Shown: positions 8,718 to 16,954 of the stretch, piece by piece
Layout: every line of letters begins with the position of its first letter
How positions within the stretch are numbered: the first letter of the stretch is position 1
NCBI GenBank assembly: GCA_038230515.1
Contig: JBBRND010000034.1
Coordinates: 1-40,967 of the forward strand
DNA length: 40,967 nt
Direction of reading: 5' to 3'
DNA from: JAPLDB01 sp038230515
GTDB taxonomy: Bacteria > Bacteroidota > Bacteroidia > AKYH767-A > 2013-40CM-41-45
Notes under the pieces: generated by a model
What the model was told of the DNA's origin: nothing
What the model saw: only the letters and a program-made list of their open reading frames with translations
Database searches by the model: none
Program-made: the position numbers and the translations under genes

Positions 8718-9338
8718 ATGGATTACAATCTGAATTTTTCGTTAATAAATTTCGTCCCAAACCTTCCTTTAAGTTGTGGCATTTGCACAAGTACTTGGTG
8801 CGACAGTATCCATGCAGGTACAATGGTGAATTTGAATGCTAACTTCACTTATTATTCAATTAGCAATCCTGACAGCGTTCATTTTATCAGTACAACAAAT
8901 CCGGTGAATACTCTTTATGATTGGAGCTTTTGTGACGGCACTTCATCTGCTGATCAATACCCATGGCATTTATTTCAGAATGCTGGTGTTTATATGGTTT
9001 GTCTCAATGTTTCCAACGCAGGAAGTTCTAATAGTTGGTGCGATAGTGCGGTTACAATTCAGGTTACAACTGTACCCTTCATTGTGCATTCTGGAGCAAC
9101 TATCAGTATATATCCGAACCCTTCGCATGACTTCCTCACGGTTTCTATTCTGAATATTTCAAATGCTATTGATTTCCGGATTTATGATGTTACCGGAAGA
9201 TTAATTTATACGAAGGAAAATTTAAGGGACGGTAGTTTTACTCTTGCCACCAAAGATTTTGTGAGAGGCCTTTACTACTTTACTGTAGTTAATGAGAATG
9301 AAGTAATCTCAAAAGGAAAACTGATTGTGACAGATTGA
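8718..9338 (+). CDS. Probable 5'-truncated T9SS cargo: PKD-like domain plus type A sorting domain
   Basis: The 206-residue frame contains a PKD-like domain (LYDWSFCDGTSSADQYPWHLFQ followed by AGVYMVCLNVSNAG) and a complete T9SS type A sorting domain from about residue 128 (ISIYPNPSHDFLTVSI to KLIVTD). T9SS cargos need a Sec signal peptide, but none is encoded here; an in-frame TAA lies immediately upstream of the ATG, and only 22 bases separate it from the divergent lipoprotein start, leaving no room for a promoter. The likely reading is that the 5' part of a longer gene was lost by deletion or rearrangement. If expressed at all, the product would stay in the cytoplasm. Confidence 0.65.
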   Translation: MDYNLNFSLINFVPNLPLSCGICTSTWCDSIHAGTMVNLNANFTYYSISNPDSVHFISTTNPVNTLYDWSFCDGTSSADQYPWHLFQNAGVYMVCLNVSNAGSSNSWCDSAVTIQVTTVPFIVHSGATISIYPNPSHDFLTVSILNISNAIDFRIYDVTGRLIYTKENLRDGSFTLATKDFVRGLYYFTVVNENEVISKGKLIVTD

Positions 9339-9406
9339 GTTTTTACCGGCTATTGTAGCGTGTAGGCACAATTGATAGGTACAACTTTCAGGCATAAAAG
9401 CCAATC

Positions 9407-9877
9407 TCAAAGACTATTCAGAGATGGATTTTTATCGGTCAGTACACGTTTTAGCGTGTCATTCCATGATTTTTGTCTTTCCTTATTCAAGCTGTGATTT
9501 GTTTCAACATCATATCTCGTTTGAACCGATTCAAGCTTTGAAACTATTTTTCTTGCTGTAGTATTCGCATTGTGCTCAAAATGTTTATCTACTTTTAAAG
9601 TATCAAAATAGTCCTGCATTTGTCTTCCTGCAATGGCTGATATTTTATAATGACCACGTTCGTGACCTAATAAAAATGTTCCATCAGCACCTTCGGTTTT
9701 TCCATCAACTGCCCAACTTTTATCAGGATAAAATACAACCTCTGCAGAGGCACTGTCTTTACTTACTTTATAGGTTACGCCTGAAAAGGTGAGCGCATCA
9801 TCGCCATTTGGCGAGGTTTTTTTTGTGCGGTAATCACTCCAGAGGAGGACTCGCTCGAAGCCAACAACATCGGACAT
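9407..9877 (-). CDS. DUF922-like zinc metalloprotease without signal peptide
   Basis: A 156-residue protein with an HExxH zincin motif, LLGHERGHYKISAIAGRQM, with ligands His72 and His76 and catalytic Glu73. The later block YDVETNHSLNKERQKSW is the conserved C-terminal pattern seen beside HExxH in DUF922 (predicted Zn-dependent protease) proteins of Bacteroidota. Most family members carry a signal peptide; this one begins MSDVVGFERVLLWSDYR and has none visible. It is preceded by a good promoter element with a leader of about 70 bases, so the start may be correct and the protein cytosolic. The substrate is unknown. Confidence 0.7.
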   Translation of the reverse strand: MSDVVGFERVLLWSDYRTKKTSPNGDDALTFSGVTYKVSKDSASAEVVFYPDKSWAVDGKTEGADGTFLLGHERGHYKISAIAGRQMQDYFDTLKVDKHFEHNANTTARKIVSKLESVQTRYDVETNHSLNKERQKSWNDTLKRVLTDKNPSLNSL

Positions 9878-9951
9878 TTTGAGAATGATTTTTTAAGGTT
9901 TAAATTATGATTAGCTAGATTGCAATTTGTTCAGCAACTTTGAAGAAGACG

Positions 9952-9959
9952 CAAAGCTA
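9952..9959 (-). promoter_or_regulatory. -7 promoter element of the DUF922-like gene
   Basis: Minus-strand TAGCTTTG is an exact TAnnTTTG, 74 bases upstream of the ATG at 9877. Confidence 0.45.
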
Positions 9960-10014
9960 AACTAATAGTAACAACATTTACAAACCGCTAACTAATGAAA
10001 TTCATTATTCCTTT

Positions 10015-10416
10015 TCATACCGGTTTATTTGCGTCAACTTTAATGGCTTCTTTCAGCAATTTTACAATAGTGTGAACATTAATATCTTCTACGTTTTTGA
10101 ATATTTTATAAAAGATTTGCCTGTTGGTGCCGTGTGTAAGATACCTGTCTTTGTCAGCCAGTTTATTGCCGTACCAGAAACCCAGCAGCACGCCTTCTTT
10201 TATTCCTCCTCTTGGAATCGTGGATGGCCAGATGATACAGATACCTTTCTTTCCGTAAAAATAAGGAACATTGAATGATATTTTTTCCTTGCAGTAAGCA
10301 GGCAAGTTCTCCGATATTATTTGCCTTAATACATCCACAATGATTCGCTCTTTTTCCGGCAGCAACTCCATCAACTGGACAACTGAATTTATTTTTACTG
10401 ATGCAAAGGGTTTCAT
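10015..10416 (-). CDS. DUF1801 domain protein
   Basis: A 133-residue cytosolic protein matching the DUF1801 (YdhG-like) family: VVQLMELLPEKERIIVDVLRQII at the start, then KEKISFNVPYFYGKKGICII and the later block KEGVLLGFWYGNKL. Members adopt a small alpha+beta fold and no reaction has been established. The gene begins 41 bases after the stop of the RsmH-like gene, in the same direction, and lacks its own TAnnTTTG element, so it is probably the last gene of a three-gene operon running from 12109 down to 10015. Confidence 0.75.
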   Translation of the reverse strand: MKPFASVKINSVVQLMELLPEKERIIVDVLRQIISENLPAYCKEKISFNVPYFYGKKGICIIWPSTIPRGGIKEGVLLGFWYGNKLADKDRYLTHGTNRQIFYKIFKNVEDINVHTIVKLLKEAIKVDANKPV

Positions 10417-10457
10417 TTTGAATGATGGGAATTTTTTACTCTTGCAATAGATTTAAT

Positions 10458-11513
10458 TTAATCTTTTGCTTTTATAGCCCAGCGCAGTTTAGCCGAACGG
10501 GCACGTCTGTTGGTAAAACATTCCTCTGGAGATGCCCTGATTGGGTCAGGAGCAACTTCACTGTAAATACCTTCGCGAAACAAATGCTGAAAAGATTTTT
10601 TAACCCTGCGATCTTCTCCTGAATGAAAGGAGAGTATGGCAACTCTGCCACCTTGTGCAAGAGAATCGGGAAGTTTTTCGAGAAATTGATTCAACACACC
10701 AAATTCATTATTGACTTCAATCCGCAATGCCTGAAAACAACGCTGGCAGGATTTCTTAATATCATCTTTCGAAAGTTTTTGAGGGACTGACTCTAAGGCA
10801 TTGCTGATAATATTTTTCAACTGTGTGGTTGTTGCGATAAGAATTCCGTTAGCGCGATTGGTTAGAATAGCTTCCGCAATATGTGCGTAATAGGGTTCGT
10901 CTGCATTTTCAATTAATATTTCTTCTAATTTATTTTTAGAAATGGTTGATAAAAAATCGGTAGCAGATTTTCCTATTGTAGGATCAAGCCGCAAATCCAA
11001 CGGACCTTCTGCCTTTAAAGAAAATCCTCTCTCAGGATTATCTATTTGCATAGAGGAGAGTCCCAGATCAGCCACTACAAAATCAAGCAGCCCCGCTTCG
11101 GCAACAATTAAATCTATGTCAGAAAAGTTTAGTTGCTTAACCACTAAAACTTCGGGACCATAACCGAGAGCATTTAAACGCTCTTGAGTTCGCGGTAATT
11201 CAAAAGGATCTATATCAGTTGCATAGAGACGTCCTCCCGGCAGAAGGCATTTAAGAATTTCCAAGCTGTGCCCACCATAGCCCAAAGTTGCATCCAAACC
11301 AATTTGCCCGGGAGCAACTTTGAGGATATTCATAATCTCGGTGACGCATACGGAACGATGCATTCCTGCCGGTGTTCGCCCTTGCGCAATCAGTTTTTCT
11401 ACATCAGCAGCGTAGCGATCAGGTTGGAGTTCTTTATATTTTTCTTTAAAAGATTTTGGGTGTGTTCCTTTGTAGCGTTCTCTCCGCTTATGTTTTGGTT
11501 TTTCATCTTCCAT
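10458..11513 (-). CDS. RsmH/MraW-family rRNA methyltransferase, divergent form outside the dcw cluster
   Basis: The 351-residue protein carries the RsmH layout: SAM motif DATLGYGGHS at residues 74-83, the LGLSSMQIDNPERGF block, FQALRIEVNNE, and the C-terminal FHSGEDRRVKKSF and RRARSAKLRWAIK. RsmH methylates N4 of cytosine 1402 in 16S rRNA. Two things set it apart: a basic N-terminal extension of about 50 residues (HKRRERYKGTHPKSFKEKYK), and HSGEDR where canonical RsmH has HSLEDR. It is also not next to division or murein genes such as ftsL, pbpB or murE. This looks like the second RsmH-like type found in some Clostridia and Bacteroidota, so its exact target base is uncertain. It sits in an operon after the unknown helical protein and before DUF1801. 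Confidence 0.75.
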   Translation of the reverse strand: MEDEKPKHKRRERYKGTHPKSFKEKYKELQPDRYAADVEKLIAQGRTPAGMHRSVCVTEIMNILKVAPGQIGLDATLGYGGHSLEILKCLLPGGRLYATDIDPFELPRTQERLNALGYGPEVLVVKQLNFSDIDLIVAEAGLLDFVVADLGLSSMQIDNPERGFSLKAEGPLDLRLDPTIGKSATDFLSTISKNKLEEILIENADEPYYAHIAEAILTNRANGILIATTTQLKNIISNALESVPQKLSKDDIKKSCQRCFQALRIEVNNEFGVLNQFLEKLPDSLAQGGRVAILSFHSGEDRRVKKSFQHLFREGIYSEVAPDPIRASPEECFTNRRARSAKLRWAIKAKD

Positions 11514-11557
11514 AGCAATAAAACTAACTTAATTTAATATGAAAGCACCGGGTTTCA

Positions 11558-12109
11558 TCAACTCAGTTCCTGTGAGGGTGGAATCTCATTCGGATCCGGC
11601 TTCGCATTTTTTCTTAAAGATTCGAGCCGGGCATGACCTTCGAAGGCAGATGTTATATTCTTAAAATAACGTTCTGTTATCCGAATGCAGCCAAGGGCTT
11701 CGTCAATGCAGCGGTCTGCTGATGATAAATAATTGTTGAGCGCGTAGATAGTGCCGTTGTACTTTTGATCAGGATCGAAATGAATAAAACCCGGGGCATT
11801 GACGATATCATTAAATGATTTCATCGCAAACTTGTACTGTCTGATCGCCTTTTCAATGAGGATGTATTTTTTCTCTATATGAGAAACTTCTCCCTGTATC
11901 CAGCGCGGGACAAAACTTTCCGGCTCCACTTGCTGCATGATGGTGAGCAATTTTTTTTCAATCCTCCTCACCCTGCTTTTTACTCCCGAGTAATTCTTTC
12001 GGAACAACTTGTAGCAATCAAGAGTCATGTCTCTCCTCATCAATATTTCTTCCATTAGTTCTAATTGAACAGGATTTAGGTCTCTGCGGAGACGGAATAC
12101 ATCTATCAT
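11558..12109 (-). CDS. Conserved-looking helical protein of unknown function
   Basis: I do not recognise this 183-residue protein. It is rich in charged and hydrophobic residues in a helical pattern, with heptad-like stretches around residues 40-70 and 80-100 (SRVRRIEKKLLTIMQQV and HIEKKYILIEKAIRQYKFAM), no signal peptide or membrane segment, and a short Pro-rich C-terminus. It starts 24 bases after a clear promoter element and its stop is 44 bases before the RsmH-like gene, so it is likely the first gene of that operon. Codon use and composition do not differ obviously from neighbours, supporting a real gene. Confidence 0.65.
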   Translation of the reverse strand: MIDVFRLRRDLNPVQLELMEEILMRRDMTLDCYKLFRKNYSGVKSRVRRIEKKLLTIMQQVEPESFVPRWIQGEVSHIEKKYILIEKAIRQYKFAMKSFNDIVNAPGFIHFDPDQKYNGTIYALNNYLSSADRCIDEALGCIRITERYFKNITSAFEGHARLESLRKNAKPDPNEIPPSQELS

Positions 12110-12132
12110 TGCCTCAACGAAAATTTATTTTT

Positions 12133-12140
12133 CAAATATA
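12133..12140 (-). promoter_or_regulatory. -7 promoter element of the 12109-10015 operon
   Basis: Minus-strand TATATTTG is an exact TAnnTTTG, 23 bases upstream of the ATG at 12109. Confidence 0.5.
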
Positions 12141-12262
12141 CAAAGTAATGACGAGGATGTGAATGATGAGGGACAACATACTTAGAATGGCTCTCTCAAA
12201 ACTCAAAAAAAATCATTCAAAGCAATGTGAGCATTTGGTTTCTGTAAGGTTGTTGTTTTCCC

Positions 12263-13141
12263 TCAGTTCTTAATGAAGTATTTCATATCGTCAAAGGATG
12301 CAGTGTGGCATCTTACGAAATAGAGCCCGGGGGAAAGTGTGCTTACATCAAGCATAGATTGTTTCTGATTTTCAGAAATTGTTTTCAGAAATATTTTTTG
12401 CCCTGTTATGTTATAAATTCCTATCTCCATTTCATCAGCAGTTGCCGGATTGCGTGCAATAAATAATTTATCATGAGCAGGGTTGGGATAAACGACTGAG
12501 GTATTATTGTTTCTTATTTCATTTTTAATTCCGTTCGATACAGGAATAAAGTATGCCGTAATTCCCCATTCTCCATTTACAAAAGCCCAGTTGATCATTT
12601 GTGTCCACGAGCCATAGTATGCCCACGGGCGATCTGTAGTATAAGCATTGGTATCGTCTATGGCAATTCCTACAAAGCCGTTGCTTATAGGATGCTGAGT
12701 AACTCCAGCATATACATCTCCTGCATTGAGGAAAATATTTTCTGCGGTAATGTCAACAAACGAGCTGTAAGAAGAATCGGGCACACCTGTGCTTGACGGA
12801 TTGTTTATCTCAACCGGACTGATGTAATCCTGCGCTGCCAGCGGCCCTGACGCTGCACCTGTGCTGTCAAGGTAAACAACAAACTTAAACGAGGAAGGAT
12901 TGGCTGCATTTCGGAACCATGCTTTTATTCCTACCAGTTGCGCAGGATAGTAAGGTGGCGTGAAACGGGTTGCATAGCGGTAGAAGTCAACGGAAGGAGA
13001 GGCACCGCTGGCACCATACTGCGACTCGAAAGTTCCATCGTGATAAAAGACACTATCCACCTGCGCGAGAGATGAATGGACGAAAATAAAAAAGAATGTT
13101 GCGGCAAAAAGAAAGTGTTTGCAGGCAGGGAATGTTTTCAT
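12263..13141 (-). CDS. Small secreted T9SS type A cargo
   Basis: A 292-residue protein with a signal peptide (hydrophobic residues 9-25, cleavage near HSSLAQ). Residues about 27-205 form a compact domain beginning VDSVFYHDGTFESQYGA, with alternating aromatic and polar residues consistent with a beta-sandwich; I do not recognise a named family. From about residue 213 a T9SS type A sorting domain follows (VVYPNPAHDKLFIARNP to DDMKYFIKN), so the mature protein should reach the surface or medium. It stands alone, with more than 1 kb of non-coding DNA upstream and no TAnnTTTG close to its start. Confidence 0.8.
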   Translation of the reverse strand: MKTFPACKHFLFAATFFFIFVHSSLAQVDSVFYHDGTFESQYGASGASPSVDFYRYATRFTPPYYPAQLVGIKAWFRNAANPSSFKFVVYLDSTGAASGPLAAQDYISPVEINNPSSTGVPDSSYSSFVDITAENIFLNAGDVYAGVTQHPISNGFVGIAIDDTNAYTTDRPWAYYGSWTQMINWAFVNGEWGITAYFIPVSNGIKNEIRNNNTSVVYPNPAHDKLFIARNPATADEMEIGIYNITGQKIFLKTISENQKQSMLDVSTLSPGLYFVRCHTASFDDMKYFIKN

Positions 13142-14212
13142 TTTATCAGGGTTTTAGATTTTTATTTTTAAAAATTATGTTGAGTTCTGAGGTGGTCTAT
13201 AACCATCAGCGATTTGAAACATCGAAAGAGTTTTGAAATCATTTCGGAGACAGGTATCATTTTTTTATTCTTCTATAAAATAAATATCAGTCACTCCTTT
13301 ATTCTCTGCTTCAATTTTTCCCCGATGTTCGCAATTGAATTTTGTTTTCACCAATTCATACATGCAGTCGCTGATGTTTACTGCATCCGGTTCGCCTTCA
13401 TCAATTCACAAATGAAATCATTACTTTTTACAAATCAAAACTCTGCTCCGTTATATCCGCAAAGGAGCTTGACAACATGAACACCTTACTCAACATTGCT
13501 ACTGAAACAATTTCGTGAAAGTTCTCTCAGCCCAACCGACAATTAACAGGGGAGAAGCAGAAAGAAAACACAGGCGAACGTGAAAGAGCGGATTAAGAAA
13601 ATTTTGTTGCCCTGTCTTGCATTTAATCCTGCCTCTTTAGTCAGAATATCTTGCTGCCTTGATTTCTACATCTCTTGTCTTGATTTCAGAAGTTGGGCTG
13701 CGTGGCTGGAGAGCAGAGCCGCACAGCCCTGCATTAGAGCCGTCCGGCCGCGGAGTTCGGCCGCATAGCCATGTGTTAGGGCCGCACGGCCGGAGAGCTG
13801 GGCCGGATAGCCCTGTGTTAGTGCCGCCCGGCCGAGGAGCTGGGCCGGATAGCCCTGTGTTAAAGCCGTCCGGCAGGAGAGTAGTGCCGAATAGCCCTGC
13901 ATTAGGGCCGCACGGCCGCAGAATTGAAATGCTTTAAATAGTGCCTTTACAGCAAGGAAATGCCGAAAAAGAGAAGAATAAAAGAAGTTACTCTTTAATA
14001 AATGTAATGTACCCCAAAGTTTAGACTGGGTTTTGTGCAACAGAAAATTGAAGAGAGAGAATGGCGTAGAGAAAAAGAAGGAGGTACTTTTTCATTTGTA
14101 TTTGGTTCATTGAGTTCATTAGGTTAATTAAGGGAGCAGCGGGATTTTTTCAATCAACCGAATTGACTTAATTAACTTCACACACCAAAGATAAGAAGAA
14201 TGTTTAAAGTTT
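13142..14212. other. Long intergenic region with a GC-rich tandem array
   Basis: More than 1 kb without a convincing gene. Plus-strand frames at 13214-13480 and 13580-13768 have no family signature. The open frames at 13659-13937 (plus) and 13666-14040 (minus) exist because the 42-bp array has a length divisible by three; both strands are open at once, which argues against coding. The last 30 bases lead into the glmM promoter. Confidence 0.6.
13695..13926. repeat. GC-rich tandem array, 42-bp units made of two 21-bp halves
   Basis: Five full units start at 13695, 13737, 13779, 13821 and 13863, with a sixth partial unit from 13905. Each unit reads like GGGCCGCACGGCC, then a variable part, then GGGCCGGATAGCC and CTGTGTTA. 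The two halves share GGGCCG-n-A-n-n-GCC, so the base period is 21 bp. GC content is far above the surrounding DNA. There are no unique spacers, so it is not a CRISPR array. Each half has a GGCC...GGCC inverted pair that can form a small hairpin. Confidence 0.9.
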
Positions 14213-14220
14213 TATCTTTG
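14213..14220 (+). promoter_or_regulatory. -7 promoter element of glmM
   Basis: TATCTTTG is an exact TAnnTTTG, 29 bases before the TTG start at 14250, giving a leader of roughly 25 bases and supporting that start. Confidence 0.55.
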
Positions 14221-14249
14221 CATCCCTTCTTACTTAACAGCACACACAC

Positions 14250-15662
14250 TTGGCACTCATAAAATCTATTTCAGGCATACGCGGCACCATTGGCGGCAAA
14301 CCGGGCGATGGGCTTTCTCCCCTGGACATTGTAAAGTTCACGGCTGCTTTCGGTACCTGGCTCATCAGCAAATCGGCAAAGAATAAAAAACTCAGCATCG
14401 TGCTTGGCCGCGATGCGCGCATCAGTGGCGAAATGGTGCAGAACCTCGTGGCAGGCACATTGAAAGGGTTGGGTATTGATGTTGTTTATCTCGGCCTCTC
14501 AACCACACCAACGGTAGAGATGACTGTTGCCGAACACAAAGCCGATGGCGGAATTATTATCACTGCAAGCCACAACCCTAAGCAATGGAATGCACTGAAG
14601 TTACTTAACAACAAAGGAGAATTTATTTCTGCACAGGACGGAGAAGAAGTGTTGAAACTTGCCGCGAAGGAAGCTTTCACATTTGCCGAGGTGAACAAAC
14701 TTGGCACTTACACCACAGATCCGAATGCAATACAAAAACATATTGATAAAATTCTTGCGCTTCCGCTGGTAGATGCAAAAGCCATAAAGGCAAAAAATTT
14801 CAAAATAGTAATTGACTGCGTCAACTCAACGGGAGGCATTGCAGTTCCGATGCTGCTGAAGGCGCTTGGCGTAGAAAATATTTTCGAACTCTACTGCGAA
14901 CCTAACGGACAATTCCCTCACAACCCCGAGCCCCTGCCCGAACATCTTGGCGACATCAGCAAAGAAGTAAAAAAGCGCAATGCACATCTCGGTATCGTTG
15001 TTGATCCTGATGTAGATCGTCTCGCATTGGTTTGCGAGGACGGAGAAATGTTTGGAGAAGAATACACGCTCGTTGCAGTTGCCGATTATATTCTGAAGAA
15101 CAAAAAAGGAAATACCGTTTCTAACTTATCATCCACTCGTGCGCTTCGTGATGTAACCGAAAAAGCAGGAGGAAAATATTTTGCATCTGCAGTAGGCGAA
15201 GTAAATGTGGTGGAGGTAATGAAAGCCAACAATGCTGTAATCGGTGGAGAAGGTAATGGAGGAATTATTTATCCTGAACTTCATTATGGCAGAGATGCGC
15301 TGGTCGGCATTGCATTTTTTCTTTCTCATCTTGCAAAGTTTGGAAAGACAACTTCCATGCTGAGAGCAACGTATCCGAATTATTTCATTTCGAAAAATAA
15401 AATTGAACTAACCTCTGAAATAAACGTTGATGAAATTCTGAACGGAATAAAATCGAAATACAAAAAACAGCCGGTTAATACCATTGATGGTGTAAAGATT
15501 GAATTCGACAAAGAGTGGGTTCACCTTCGCAGAAGCAACACCGAACCAATCATCCGCATCTATTCCGAAAGCCAATCACAAACCACAGCGAAAAATCTTG
15601 CGCAGAAAATTATTTCAGATATTAAAGACATGATAACAGATAGTTTAAAGTCTAAAGTTTAA
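14250..15662 (+). CDS. glmM: Phosphoglucosamine mutase (alpha-D-phosphohexomutase family)
   Basis: The 470-residue enzyme converts glucosamine-6-phosphate to glucosamine-1-phosphate for UDP-GlcNAc, hence peptidoglycan and lipid A. All four signatures are present: active-site serine in TASHNP (Ser107), metal loop DPDVDR (residues 252-257), sugar-binding GEGNGG near 333-338, and the phosphate-binding RRSNTEP near 427. Length is normal for the Bacteroidota form, which is often labelled simply phosphoglucosamine or phosphomanno mutase; GlmM is the better guess because of the short form and the conserved start LIKSISGIRGTIGG. The start is TTG: an in-frame TAA lies four codons upstream and no ATG fits. 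The last codons (SLKSKV) lie in a palindromic repeat that continues past the stop. Confidence 0.85.
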   Translation: MALIKSISGIRGTIGGKPGDGLSPLDIVKFTAAFGTWLISKSAKNKKLSIVLGRDARISGEMVQNLVAGTLKGLGIDVVYLGLSTTPTVEMTVAEHKADGGIIITASHNPKQWNALKLLNNKGEFISAQDGEEVLKLAAKEAFTFAEVNKLGTYTTDPNAIQKHIDKILALPLVDAKAIKAKNFKIVIDCVNSTGGIAVPMLLKALGVENIFELYCEPNGQFPHNPEPLPEHLGDISKEVKKRNAHLGIVVDPDVDRLALVCEDGEMFGEEYTLVAVADYILKNKKGNTVSNLSSTRALRDVTEKAGGKYFASAVGEVNVVEVMKANNAVIGGEGNGGIIYPELHYGRDALVGIAFFLSHLAKFGKTTSMLRATYPNYFISKNKIELTSEINVDEILNGIKSKYKKQPVNTIDGVKIEFDKEWVHLRRSNTEPIIRIYSESQSQTTAKNLAQKIISDIKDMITDSLKSKV

Positions 15663-15720
15663 GGTCTAAAGTTAGCAGCCGGCTGTTAACCTTAAACGTT
15701 AGACCTTAAACCTTAAACGA
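15641..15720. repeat. Long imperfect palindrome overlapping the 3' end of glmM
   Basis: GTTTAAGGTCTAAAGTT (15657-15673) is mirrored by its complement, with one mismatch, at 15695-15711. In the centre lies a second, nearly perfect 20-bp palindrome (15671-15690) around CAGCCGGCTG (15676-15685). Direct TTTAAAGTCTAAAG-like copies flank it. The left arm encodes the last residues and stop of glmM. In RNA this would be a strong stem-loop between glmM and the cysteine desulfurase gene. Confidence 0.8.
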
Positions 15721-15755
15721 AAGGTTTCAGAGATTAAATCTTAAACATAAATGTT

Positions 15756-16889
15756 ATGCGAGTATACTTAGACAACGCAGCTACTACCCCCCTCGATCCC
15801 GAAGTATTAAAAGCCATGCTTCCCATCATGGAAAAAGGTTTTGGAAATCCAAGTTCTATTCATTCGTATGGTCGCGAAGTAAAGTCAGTGATTGAGCAAT
15901 CCCGCAAGACTGTTGCTAAGTTGCTCAATGCTTCTCCTTCTGAAATATTTTTTACCAGCGGTGGCACGGAGGCAAACAACACCGCCATCAGTTGCACAAT
16001 CCGCGATCTGGGAATCAAACATGCCATCACTTCTCCCATCGAGCACCATGCTGTGCTTCACACATTGGAAGAACAAGCAAAGGCAGGACGCATTAAATTA
16101 AGTCTGGTGCAGATTGATTCAAAAGGAAGAATCAAACTCGAACATCTCGAAGAACTTTTGAAAACGAATGACCGTTCGCTCGTTTCATTAATGCACGCCA
16201 ACAACGAACTCGGAAATCTTTTGCCGATAAAAAAAGTAGGGGAGATGTGCGCAAAGTATAATGCTATCTTCCATAGCGACACTGTGCAAACGATGGGACA
16301 CTACGCTTTCAATCTTCAGGATGTAAACGTACACTTTATCACCTGTGCCGCTCATAAATTTCACGGACCGAAAGGCGTTGGCTTTCTTTACATCAACAGT
16401 AAAGTAAAAATTCATCCGTTTATTTTTGGCGGAGCGCAGGAACGCAACATGCGTGGAGGAACTGAAAATGTTTACGGCATTGTTGGCCTGGCCCGCGCAC
16501 TCGAACTTTGTTACGACCACATGAGCGAACATCAAACACAAATTCAAAATCTCAAAAATTACATGACCGAAAAACTTCGCGAAACAATTCACGGAGTTGA
16601 ATTTAATGGAGACACGCTTGGTTCTTCACTCTACACTGTCCTCAATGTTTCATTTCCTCCCACCGACATGGCAGAAATGCTTTTGATGAATCTCGACATT
16701 AACGGAGTGGCAGCAAGTGGGGGCAGCGCCTGTAGCAGCGGTAGCGATGTGGGTTCGCATGTACTTACAGCATTAAAGGTAAATTCTGATCGCCCTTCGG
16801 TTCGTTTTTCGTTCAGCAAAAATTCTACAAAAGAAGAAGTGGATTTTGCAATGGAGAAATTGAAAGAAATGTTTGTAGTAAAGGTTTGA
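15756..16889 (+). CDS. Cysteine desulfurase (NifS/IscS family)
   Basis: This 377-residue PLP enzyme takes sulfur from cysteine as an enzyme persulfide for Fe-S clusters and thiolation, releasing alanine. It begins with the class signature VYLDNAATTPLDPEV; the PLP-binding lysine is Lys201 in AAHKFHGPKGVGF and the persulfide cysteine is Cys326 in ASGGSACSSGS. The insertion around the cysteine is of group I (NifS/IscS) type, not SufS type. It starts 93 bases after glmM, separated by a strong palindrome, and may be cotranscribed or separately promoted; no TAnnTTTG is seen directly before it. A terminator follows 14 bases after the stop. No iscU or other Fe-S genes are in the window. Confidence 0.9.
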   Translation: MRVYLDNAATTPLDPEVLKAMLPIMEKGFGNPSSIHSYGREVKSVIEQSRKTVAKLLNASPSEIFFTSGGTEANNTAISCTIRDLGIKHAITSPIEHHAVLHTLEEQAKAGRIKLSLVQIDSKGRIKLEHLEELLKTNDRSLVSLMHANNELGNLLPIKKVGEMCAKYNAIFHSDTVQTMGHYAFNLQDVNVHFITCAAHKFHGPKGVGFLYINSKVKIHPFIFGGAQERNMRGGTENVYGIVGLARALELCYDHMSEHQTQIQNLKNYMTEKLRETIHGVEFNGDTLGSSLYTVLNVSFPPTDMAEMLLMNLDINGVAASGGSACSSGSDVGSHVLTALKVNSDRPSVRFSFSKNSTKEEVDFAMEKLKEMFVVKV

Positions 16890-16903
16890 GTTAGCTGCAA
16901 TAA

Positions 16904-16933
16904 AAAAACCCGCAGTAGTAACCGCGGGTTTTT
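16904..16933. terminator. Bidirectional terminator between cysteine desulfurase and the PKD giant
   Basis: AAAAACCCGC (16904-16913) pairs with GCGGGTTTTT (16924-16933), flanked by A- and T-runs. It serves the plus-strand gene ending at 16889 and the minus-strand gene ending at 16955. Confidence 0.85.
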
Positions 16934-16954
16934 CTGAATAACTTCTTCGAAGAA

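Noticed and set aside
13214..13480. Small plus-strand gene of 88 codons
   Set aside because: The translation has no pattern of a real protein family and no promoter element; probably random.
13659..14040. Repeat-rich protein genes on either strand across the GC-rich array
   Set aside because: Both strands are open only because the period is a multiple of three; there is no promoter, signal peptide or family signature.
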